Both the position numbers and the translations under genes were made by a program. Under the pieces are notes generated by a model. That model saw only the letters and a program-made list of their open reading frames with translations. It was not told the DNA's origin and did no database searches. This document shows, one piece after another, positions 27,999 to 34,372 of a DNA stretch of 64,000 bases. The DNA lies in the NCBI GenBank assembly GCA_016183615.1, contig JACPEG010000017.1, forward strand, positions 1 to 64,000, written 5' to 3'. The number at the start of each line of letters is the position of its first letter. Positions within the stretch are counted from its first letter, which is position 1. This stretch comes from Betaproteobacteria bacterium. GTDB taxonomy: Bacteria; Pseudomonadota; Gammaproteobacteria; Burkholderiales; UBA6910.

Positions 27999-29434
27999 GG
28001 TGCGCCGTCGTCGGATCCGCCGGACGCTCGCTCCATGGGCGGTTGCAGCAGGGAGCGGCCCTACTGGTCTTGCTCGCCATCCTCCTGATCGGCGCCACGT
28101 ATGTGCTACTGACCGCGTTAAATCGCGCTAACATGGCCCTGGCCCGGGAGCAGCGGACTGCGGACGCCTTGGCCCAGGCCAAGGCCGCCGTGATTGCCTA
28201 CGCCGCGACCTATGGACATACCCATGCGGGGCAAACCCATGGATTCCTGCCCTGCCCGGATCGGGGAAGCGCCGTCATGCCGGAAGGCAGCGAGCAAGGC
28301 ACCTGCAACAGCACCGACGTCAGCGCCCTGGGAAGGCTGCCGTGGCGGTCTCTCGGGCTGCCCCCGCCCAAGGACGGCAGCGAGGAATGCCTGTGGTACG
28401 CCGTCTCCGGCAGATACAAGAGCAATCCCAAGACGGCGGTGCTTAACTGGGACACGAACGGCCAGTTCGAGGTAGTGGCGGCGGACGGTGCAACCTATCT
28501 TGCCGGACCATCAACGTCTCCGGACAGCCTGGCCGTGGCCGTGATCTTCGCCCCCCAGGCGATTTCCGGCGGACAAAGCCGCGGTCCCGATGCAACCTTT
28601 GCGACCCCCGCCTGCGGCGGCAACTACACCGCAGCCAACTATCTCGACAATGACACCGTGGCGGGCGTCAATAACGCCGTGGTCAGCACCGTAGCGAACG
28701 GCATCACCCGTTTCATCGCGGGGTCCAACCCCCGGGTCAACGACAGGATCGCCATCATCACCAAGGACGAGATTTACAACGCCATGATGCCCGCGCTGCG
28801 CCAGCTGACCGAGAAAACCGCCCAGTGCGTCGCCTATTTCGGGACGCTTAACGCCGGCGGCGCTGCGGACAAGCGCCTGCCGTGGGGATCGCCGGTGTCG
28901 CTGCCCGATTACACCGATGACTGCCAGTACAACGACCAGGACGATACGCTCTCCGGCCGGCTGTCCAACCTGGTGGGCACATCAGGCACACAAATACCGA
29001 GCACCTACTTTGCTTCCGGCGCATGTCCAGCGGCCACCAACAACCAGCTGTTCAAGAGCGATTCCAGCGGCTGCCCGGGATGGACCACGTATTACCCGCT
29101 CTGGAGCCACTGGAAGAGCTTCCTGTTTCTTGCCCTGGCGGACGATTTCAAGCCCTCCGCCTCTGCGCCCAGCAACTGTGGAGACTGCCTTGAGGTGAAC
29201 GGTGCCGGCAACTACGCCGGGATCGTCATGTTCGCGGGGAAAACCCTCTCCGGGCAGACCCACGCCACAAACAGCGACAAGGCCAGTCTCGCCAACTACC
29301 TGGAGGGGCGGAATCTGACCAACCATCCCAACAGCGGTGGTGACAGCAACTACCAGACCGGGCCGGCCACGGCGAGCTTCAACGACGTGCTCTACTGCGT
29401 GGCGCCCGACCTGAGCGTTGCGCCATGCCCGTGA
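27995..29434 (+). CDS. Large pilin-like/PilX-like protein
   Basis: This 479-residue exported protein has a hydrophobic N-terminal segment (QQGAALLVLLAILLIGATYV, about residues 18-37) like a minor pilin of the PilX/GspK kind, without the Glu5 of standard pilins. After a helix (REQRTADALAQAKAAVIAYAA in outline) comes FLPCPDRG. This LPCP motif also appears in the next gene product. The C-terminal part is cysteine-containing and Asn/Thr/Gly-rich, as in surface-exposed domains. It could be a tip-associated minor pilin or adhesin; this is inference from architecture. Confidence 0.6.
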   Translation: MRCAVVGSAGRSLHGRLQQGAALLVLLAILLIGATYVLLTALNRANMALAREQRTADALAQAKAAVIAYAATYGHTHAGQTHGFLPCPDRGSAVMPEGSEQGTCNSTDVSALGRLPWRSLGLPPPKDGSEECLWYAVSGRYKSNPKTAVLNWDTNGQFEVVAADGATYLAGPSTSPDSLAVAVIFAPQAISGGQSRGPDATFATPACGGNYTAANYLDNDTVAGVNNAVVSTVANGITRFIAGSNPRVNDRIAIITKDEIYNAMMPALRQLTEKTAQCVAYFGTLNAGGAADKRLPWGSPVSLPDYTDDCQYNDQDDTLSGRLSNLVGTSGTQIPSTYFASGACPAATNNQLFKSDSSGCPGWTTYYPLWSHWKSFLFLALADDFKPSASAPSNCGDCLEVNGAGNYAGIVMFAGKTLSGQTHATNSDKASLANYLEGRNLTNHPNSGGDSNYQTGPATASFNDVLYCVAPDLSVAPCP

Positions 29435-30261
29435 CCCGCAGCATGAGCGAGATGGAGATGAAACCGCGCGCTCAGGGAAATTTCCCGCCGCCCCTCCGTT
29501 CGCGAACCTCGACCGCCAGCGGGGCCACCGGGTTCACGCTGGTGGAAATCGCCATCGTGCTGCTCATCGTGGGCTTGGCCCTGGGGGGCCTGCTGCTGCC
29601 GCTCAACACCCAGCTGGATCTGCAAAGAGTCAGCGAAACCAACCGGACACTGTCCGAAGTCAAGGATGCGCTGATCGGATACGCGCTCGCCAACGGCCGG
29701 CTGCCCTGCCCCGCGTCCTCCGCCAGCAACGGCGCCGAGAGCTTCGCCGGCGGCGGTAACGCAAGCAACGGCAACTGTTCGAATTTCTATGACGGGTTCC
29801 TGCCTGCCGCGACCCTTGGCATCACCCCGACCGATCAGCAGGGCTACGCGCTCGATGGCTGGGACAACCGCATCCGCTACGCCGTCACCAATTCCAACAG
29901 CAATGCCTTTAGCAAGACGGATGGCATGAAGGCTACCGGCATGGGCTCCCTGGCGCCCGATCTGTACGTGTGCGCCAGCGGCAACGGCATCAACCCCGGA
30001 ACCAACTGTGGCTCGGCGGTGAGCCTGACCACGCAGGCGCCCCTTGTCATCTATTCCATCGGAAAGAATGGCCCGACCGGTGGAACCGGCACCGACGAAG
30101 GGGCGAACCCGAATCCGAACGGCGGGACCGCCGACCGCGTGTACGTGAGCCATGAACAGACCGTCGCCAGCGCCCCCAACGGGGAGTTCGACGACATCGT
30201 CACCTGGATTTCCGCAAACATTCTGTATAGCCGGATGGTGGCGGCGGGCAAGCTGCCGTAG
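29425..30261 (+). CDS. Type IV prepilin-like protein
   Basis: This 278-residue protein carries a type III N-methylation motif, GFTLVEIAIVLLIVGLALGG, near residue 36, with Glu at position +5 after the likely prepilin-peptidase cut. The leader of about 35 residues is long and several internal Met codons could be the true start. Downstream, IGYALANGRLPCPAS echoes the LPCP patch of the preceding protein, with which it overlaps by 10 bases. It is probably a minor pilin of the locus. Confidence 0.8.
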   Translation: MPVTRSMSEMEMKPRAQGNFPPPLRSRTSTASGATGFTLVEIAIVLLIVGLALGGLLLPLNTQLDLQRVSETNRTLSEVKDALIGYALANGRLPCPASSASNGAESFAGGGNASNGNCSNFYDGFLPAATLGITPTDQQGYALDGWDNRIRYAVTNSNSNAFSKTDGMKATGMGSLAPDLYVCASGNGINPGTNCGSAVSLTTQAPLVIYSIGKNGPTGGTGTDEGANPNPNGGTADRVYVSHEQTVASAPNGEFDDIVTWISANILYSRMVAAGKLP

Positions 30262-30322
30262 GGCGCAACCGCGAAGCGGGTTGCGCCAAAAAACCTGGCA
30301 TGGCCAACACCGTGGCCGGCCT

Positions 30323-32026
30323 TCAGGCCGGCGGCGCCGGGGCAAGCTCGAAACAGACCTCGCCCGGCCGGTTGCAGATCAGCGAAACGGAGTATCCCTG
30401 CTGCCTGGCCCACTGGGCAGCCTGGTACAGGCCGATGCCGAGACCGGTTTCGGAACGGATGGTCGTGGCGAAAATTCTTGCTGCGACCGCCTCCGGCACC
30501 GCGGAGCCGGTATCCCACACCCGGACCGTGACCCGCTCCCCCGCCTCGAGGGCGGCGTTAATCGCGATGTCGTGCTCGACCAGGCGTTTCTTCAGGCCGT
30601 TGTCGAGCAGGTTGTCGAGCACGCAGTCGAACAGCGGCGCCGGCACCGCGACCTGGGCCGGGAACGCGGCGCTGAAGGAAATGCGACGCCCCTCGTAGCG
30701 ACCCTTGACGCCTTCCCACCATGCCGCCGCTCCCATGAAATTTCCGCTCTGCTCGGCGCCGGGCGCCTGCAACTTGCCCAGCGTGAGCTCCAGGCGCTGG
30801 GTGAGCTGCGGGAGCTGGCGCCTGAGCAGCTCCTGGAACTTTTCATCCTGGCCCGGCTGCTGGGCGGCGGAAGCCAGAGCGTAGAGGGACTGCAGCAGGT
30901 TTTTCACGTCGTGGGTCAGACGCGCCCCGGTCTCGTAGATGGCCTGCAGGCGGGTGATCTGGCGCAAGGTCTGCTCGCGGCGCTTCGCCTCGTAAAACCG
31001 GCCGATGATCTGGGCCAGCAGGTGGATGTGCAGCACCATCGCGGGCCCCGCGCTATGGCGCGTCGAAAGCTCCAGGTTGAGCTGACCGGCCCGCAACCGT
31101 ATGGGACGCATGCGCTGGTTTCCCAGCAGCCCCACCCCTTCCGCCGATTCCCATTTGACCCCTTCCACCCATGGCAGGTCGGCCAGGTGGCGCGCTGCCT
31201 TGTTGACAAAGCCGACCGCGTCCCGCTCCCGTTCCGCCGTGTCCGCCACTTTCGAGACCCATTGCTCGAACGGGGTGCCGATGTTGAGCAGATAGCGCGA
31301 GAACACCTGCTGCAGGCCGGCAAAACCGAAACGAGGATTCCACAACCAGCCGAGTGCCAGGAGCAGCGCGGCCAGGAGAAAGATGGTCTGCAGCAGCGAC
31401 AGCAGGTAGCCCTGGTGGCGCAGGGTCATGACCATGAAGCTGCCGAGCACCAGCAGCACCGTCAGCATGAACAGCACCAGGACGTAGAAAAAGTCCACGA
31501 TCTGCTCGGAGCCCGGCGGCTCGTGCTCCACCGGAAACGTCAGCATCCCGACCAGAAGCACCGGCAGAAAGTAGGCCAGAATCGCCCGGTTCGGCGCGCT
31601 CAGGGCCTCAGGCGCGAACAGGTGGGGAACGGCGAGCAGCAGCAGCGCCGCCAGCAGGTAAGTCATTCCGGCCAGATTGAACAACCTCAGCCACTTCGCC
31701 CGAAACGAAAAGATCTTGCCGCCGAGGAGCGCAAACAGCCCGGCGAGCCAGAACACGAGCATCCACCAGTTGAGCCAGAACAGGACCGTCAGGGCGGCGA
31801 CCCCGATGAGCACCACGCCGCCGGAGGTCAACTGGTCCTCGCCGCGCCACAGCGGCTGCCACAGCAGAAACACGCCCAGGTGGGAAATCAGGAAGCCCCT
31901 CGACCAGGGGTTGTCCACGCCGAGCGCCAGCGCCAGATGCAGGAGCATCAGCATGAAAATCATCAGCCACTGCCGGCGCAGTGCGAGGAACTTCAGAAGC
32001 GAAGGCAGGGCGATACCGTTGGCCAT
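30323..32026 (-). CDS. Membrane sensor histidine kinase
   Basis: This 567-residue kinase has about eight N-terminal hydrophobic segments (to roughly residue 235), a GAF-like or linker region, a phospho-acceptor helix with ARLTHDVKNLLQSLYAL, and a C-terminal HATPase with DNLLDNGLKKR (N-box) and ETGLGIGLYQAAQWA (G-box). I chose the ATG at 32026; a TTG five codons earlier is possible. It is transcribed against the pilus genes, between the pilin-like genes and the major-pilin-like gene. It is a plausible partner of the sigma-54 regulator at 16070, like PilS for PilR. Confidence 0.9.
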   Translation of the reverse strand: MANGIALPSLLKFLALRRQWLMIFMLMLLHLALALGVDNPWSRGFLISHLGVFLLWQPLWRGEDQLTSGGVVLIGVAALTVLFWLNWWMLVFWLAGLFALLGGKIFSFRAKWLRLFNLAGMTYLLAALLLLAVPHLFAPEALSAPNRAILAYFLPVLLVGMLTFPVEHEPPGSEQIVDFFYVLVLFMLTVLLVLGSFMVMTLRHQGYLLSLLQTIFLLAALLLALGWLWNPRFGFAGLQQVFSRYLLNIGTPFEQWVSKVADTAERERDAVGFVNKAARHLADLPWVEGVKWESAEGVGLLGNQRMRPIRLRAGQLNLELSTRHSAGPAMVLHIHLLAQIIGRFYEAKRREQTLRQITRLQAIYETGARLTHDVKNLLQSLYALASAAQQPGQDEKFQELLRRQLPQLTQRLELTLGKLQAPGAEQSGNFMGAAAWWEGVKGRYEGRRISFSAAFPAQVAVPAPLFDCVLDNLLDNGLKKRLVEHDIAINAALEAGERVTVRVWDTGSAVPEAVAARIFATTIRSETGLGIGLYQAAQWARQQGYSVSLICNRPGEVCFELAPAPPA

Positions 32027-32109
32027 GGGCGGTCGTGGCAAGCCGTACGTCGTCGGCCGGCAGTCAGTGGAAAAACTCCGGAATTCAAACCGTTATACTG
32101 ACGGAATAT

Positions 32110-32123
32110 CGACAATATTGTCG
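32110..32123. promoter_or_regulatory. Perfect palindrome, candidate activator site
   Basis: CGACAATATTGTCG is self-complementary over 14 bases. It lies about 197 bases upstream of the -24 element of the pilin promoter and about 84 bases upstream of the kinase start on the other strand. That is within the range used by NtrC-type activators. A partial copy (ATATCGACA) lies at 32235-32243. The role is inference. Confidence 0.4.
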
Positions 32124-32319
32124 TAAAATCAACATGCCGTGCCTGGAAATCGGTGCAAATTTCAATAATCCCGGTCTATTTCTTTTGCCGTCGGCATCGG
32201 CCGTTCAAGCCGGATTTTCCCGGGTTCTCTCAAGATATCGACATAACCATTTAAAAGGTAATAAAATTTGCAATAGTGCTGCGAGCGCAACCGGAACGCT
32301 TCCGGGTGGAAGCTGGTAT

Positions 32320-32334
32320 TGGCACGCATCTTGC
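32320..32334 (+). promoter_or_regulatory. Sigma-54 (-24/-12) promoter of the pilin gene
   Basis: TGGCAC at 32320-32325, five bases, then TTGC at 32331-32334 gives GG and GC dinucleotides at the exact -24/-12 spacing of the sigma-54 consensus. Transcription would begin near 32346, about 31 bases before the pilin ATG, leaving room for the GGAG Shine-Dalgarno at 32367-32370. rpoN (40144) and a GAFTGA-type activator (16070) are both in the window. Confidence 0.85.
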
Positions 32335-32376
32335 GGAGCATTGGGCACCATCTTAGAGAATTTTTTGGAGGCGGCA

Positions 32377-33042
32377 ATGAAAAACAGGCAAAACGGCTTC
32401 ACCCTGATCGAAATCGCCATTGTGCTCGTCATCATCGGCTTGCTGCTCGGCGGCATCCTGAAGGGCCAGGAACTCATCAACAGCGCGAAGGTGAAGAATC
32501 TCGCCCAGGATTTCAAGAACATTCCGGTCTACGTTTACGCCTTTCAGGACCGGTTCCGGGCGCTGCCGGGAGATGACGTTGCGGCCGCAACCCACGTCAC
32601 GGGTGCAACGAATGCGAGCACCCCGGCGGGGCTCCAGGGAAACGGCGTGGTCAACGGCAACTGGAATTCCACCACGACCACCGACGAGTCCTTCCTGTTC
32701 TGGCAGCATGTACGGCTGGCGGGACTCGCGCCGGGGCCGACCAACACGGCGGACGCGACCTATGCGCCCACCAACTCGGAAGGCGGAAGGCTGGGCATCC
32801 AGAGCAACGTGGGCTTTGCCAGCATCACCGGTCCGACGGCCATGACCGGCACCTACATCATTTGCTCGGCAGGCATCCTGGGAAGGTTCGTGCTCCAGCT
32901 CGATACCACCCTGGACGACGGCAATCCGCAGACGGGCTCGCTGCGCTCGATCCTCAGCAGCGCCATTCCGGGCGACGCTTCCACCGCGGCCACGGTAAAT
33001 GCCAACGAAGCGAACGCATTCACGGTCTGCATGGGTATCTGA
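32377..33042 (+). CDS. Type IV prepilin, probable major pilin (MshA-like)
   Basis: This 221-residue prepilin has a short basic leader (MKNRQNG) and the methylation motif FTLIEIAIVLVIIGLLLGG, with Glu5 after the predicted cut between Gly7 and Phe8. The helix continues with AKVKNLAQDFKN and then RFRALPGDD, a patch common in MSHA-like pilins. Two Cys lie in the C-terminal half (IICSAG and FTVCMGI), as for a disulfide-bounded D-region. The ATG has a GGAG 6 bases upstream. It has its own sigma-54 promoter and terminator, which suggests a highly expressed monocistron. Confidence 0.88.
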   Translation: MKNRQNGFTLIEIAIVLVIIGLLLGGILKGQELINSAKVKNLAQDFKNIPVYVYAFQDRFRALPGDDVAAATHVTGATNASTPAGLQGNGVVNGNWNSTTTTDESFLFWQHVRLAGLAPGPTNTADATYAPTNSEGGRLGIQSNVGFASITGPTAMTGTYIICSAGILGRFVLQLDTTLDDGNPQTGSLRSILSSAIPGDASTAATVNANEANAFTVCMGI

Positions 33043-33068
33043 ACCGTACGGGTACGACTTTGCGAGGA

Positions 33069-33099
33069 AAGGGCCCGCCTGCGCGGGCCCTTCTGTTTT
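33069..33099 (+). terminator. Rho-independent terminator after the pilin gene
   Basis: AAGGGCCCGC pairs with GCGGGCCCTT around the loop CTGC (33069-33092), followed by CTGTTTT. It begins 26 bases after the pilin stop. Confidence 0.85.
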
Positions 33100-33103
33100 C
33101 GGG

Positions 33104-33185
33104 TCACCCCTGCAACAGCCGCATTTCCGCGGCCGCCAGCCCCTCCGGCGCCCCGCGCAGCACCACCACGTCACCCCCCTCCAGC
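33104..33185 (-). repeat. Partial duplicate of the 3' end of the Kef-type antiporter gene, part 1
   Basis: These 82 bases match 34373-34454, the last codons and stop of the antiporter gene, at close to 90 per cent identity in the same orientation. Read on the minus strand they encode VVVLRGAPEGLAAAEMRLLQ and the stop, exactly as in the intact gene. The match ends where the toxin-antitoxin promoter region begins. A further piece of the same gene end follows at 33907-33934. Confidence 0.85.
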
Positions 33186-33223
33186 GGCATTCCCGCCGAC
33201 AGTTATTTTTTGGCTTTTTCCGC

Positions 33224-33277
33224 TTGCGCAATTTTCATGCGCTCGTTAGACTGACTTAGTCCGATAGCTTAGTCTAA
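33224..33277 (+). promoter_or_regulatory. Promoter and operator-like repeats of the toxin-antitoxin unit
   Basis: TTGCGC (33224-33229) and TAGACT (33247-33252) are 17 bases apart. TTAGACT (33246-33252) is inverted as AGTCTAA (33271-33277), and CTTAGTC occurs twice as a direct repeat (33255-33261 and 33268-33274). Repeats over or next to the -10 are typical of autoregulation by Phd/VapB-type antitoxins. The region is AT-rich compared with its surroundings. Confidence 0.55.
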
Positions 33278-33293
33278 TTGAGAGGTCCAGGTC

Positions 33294-33521
33294 ATGCCGA
33301 AAGTTGTTAACGTCCACGAAGCCAAAACCCACCTTTCACGCCTGCTGGAACAGGCCCATGAAGGGGAGGAGATCACAATCGCCAAGGCTGGGAAGCCCTA
33401 CGCCAAGCTGGTTCCGCTGGAGGCGGGGAAAAAACGGGTCCCGGGAATCGCCAAAGGCAAGGTAACCGATGCCTTTTTCGAACCGCTGCCACCGGAGGAG
33501 CTGGAGGCGTGGGGGCAATGA
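33294..33521 (+). CDS. Phd/YefM-type antitoxin
   Basis: This 75-residue antitoxin opens MPKVVNVHEAKTHLSRLLEQ and continues with GEEITIAKAGKPYAKLVPLE, the standard Phd/YefM N-terminal DNA-binding fold. The C-terminal GIAKGKVTDAFFEPLPPEEL is the usual toxin-binding tail. Its TGA overlaps the toxin ATG (ATGA), so the two are co-translated. It neutralises the PIN toxin encoded next to it and probably represses the promoter just upstream. Confidence 0.93.
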   Translation: MPKVVNVHEAKTHLSRLLEQAHEGEEITIAKAGKPYAKLVPLEAGKKRVPGIAKGKVTDAFFEPLPPEELEAWGQ

Positions 33522-33904
33522 AGCTCCTGGTCGACACCCACGCCCTTCTCTGGTGGCTGTTCGACGATCCCAAGCTTTCCCGCCGCGCGCGGACCGCAAT
33601 CGGGAACCCTGAAAACAGCGTATTTTGCAGCAGCGCTTCGGCTTGGGAAATCGCCACCAAGCACCGATTGGGCAAACTGCCCGAAGCGGAGGAAGCGGTC
33701 ATGCACTTGCCCGCCCTCCTGCGGGCAGCGCGCATGGAGGTGCTGCCGATCTCCGTCGAGCACGCGCTCGCCGCCGGATCACTTGGCGGGGCTCACAAGG
33801 ACCCTTTCGACCGGATGCTGATCGCCCAGGCACAGCTCGAACGCATGCCGATCGTGACGTCGGACCCCGCGTTCCGGAAATTCCGTATCGAAATCCTGTG
33901 GTAA
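33518..33904 (+). CDS. PIN-domain toxin (VapC-like ribonuclease)
   Basis: This 128-residue PIN-domain nuclease is of the type paired with Phd-like antitoxins. Acidic active-site residues are intact: Asp6 in LLVDTHALLWW, Glu44 in SAWEIATKHRLGKL, Asp95/Asp98 in HKDPFDRMLIAQA, and Asp116 in IVTSDPAF. Such toxins cleave RNA, often tRNA or rRNA, when the antitoxin is lost. I chose the ATG that overlaps the antitoxin stop; a GTG three codons earlier is also in frame. Confidence 0.93.
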   Translation: MKLLVDTHALLWWLFDDPKLSRRARTAIGNPENSVFCSSASAWEIATKHRLGKLPEAEEAVMHLPALLRAARMEVLPISVEHALAAGSLGGAHKDPFDRMLIAQAQLERMPIVTSDPAFRKFRIEILW

Positions 33905-33906
33905 TC

Positions 33907-33934
33907 GCGGCGGCGCACCGCCGTGGTTTCCACC
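33907..33934 (-). repeat. Partial duplicate of the antiporter gene 3' region, part 2
   Basis: These 28 bases match 34490-34517 inside the antiporter gene at 27 of 28 positions and in the same orientation. Part 1 of the duplicate (33104-33185) matches 34373-34454. The duplicate is thus split, with the toxin-antitoxin unit in place of 35 bases of antiporter sequence. Confidence 0.8.
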
Positions 33935-34072
33935 GATAACAAGCCGATCCTCAAGCTGGTTCCGCTGGCTGCGCAGAAGCAATCGCGCAAGCCGGGTTCG
34001 GGCAAGGGCCTGGTTCTTTACATGGCGCCGGATTTCGACCGGACGCCGGAGGACTTCGGCGAGTACGTGTAA
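33935..34072 (+). pseudogene. Truncated antitoxin remnant (C-terminal part)
   Basis: The frame ending at TAA 34070-34072 encodes DNKPILKLVPLAAQKQSRKP and further to FGEYV. This is the C-terminal two-thirds of a Phd/VapB-like antitoxin (compare KPYAKLVPLEAGKKRVPGIA in the intact one). The N-terminal DNA-binding part and start codon are missing; the sequence is joined directly to the antiporter duplicate at 33934/33935. Its stop overlaps the ATG of the next toxin-like frame (TAATG). Confidence 0.8.
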
Positions 34073-34323
34073 TGAGGCTTCTGCTGGATACCCACGCGTT
34101 TCTGTGGTGGATTGAGGGTGCCCCTGAATTGCCCAAAAGGGCGGCGCAAGCGATTGCGAATCCTAAAAACGAGTGTGTTCTCAGCCTGGCCAGTTGTTGG
34201 GAGATCGCCATCAAGCTGAGTCTGGGCAAACTGCGGCTTGCGGCACAAGCGCTGGAAGAAAGGCTGACCATTGTTTCGGCCGATGGGGTATTCCAGAGAT
34301 ACGGCGTAAAAAGGGTCTGGTAA
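34072..34323 (+). pseudogene. PIN toxin with in-frame central deletion
   Basis: This 83-residue frame aligns with PIN toxins at both ends: MRLLLDTHAFLWW through WEIAIKLSLGKL, then LAAQALEERLTIVSADGVF to the end. About 45 residues are missing between Leu54 and the AQALEER segment, removing the HxDPFDR motif with the third catalytic acid. The frame is kept, but it is very unlikely to be an active nuclease. With the remnant before it, this is a decayed second toxin-antitoxin unit. Confidence 0.82.
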
Positions 34324-34372
34324 CGGCCAAGCTTCCATGAGCCGGAAGGCGGATGCGCGAACCACATCCGAA

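Larger units (their letters stand above)
32042..32376. other. Divergent intergenic control region between histidine kinase and pilin
   Basis: These 335 bases are distinctly AT-richer than the flanking genes. They hold a perfect 14-base palindrome (CGACAATATTGTCG, 32110-32123), a repeated half-like sequence ATATCGACA at 32106-32114 and 32235-32243, and a sigma-54 promoter at 32320-32334. No gene is evident; the in-frame extension upstream of the pilin ATG has no pilin-like sequence. Confidence 0.7.

Noticed and set aside
31981..32376. N-terminal extension of the pilin frame
   Set aside because: It would place 132 unrelated residues before the prepilin leader and cover the sigma-54 promoter; the ATG at 32377 has a proper ribosome site and leader.
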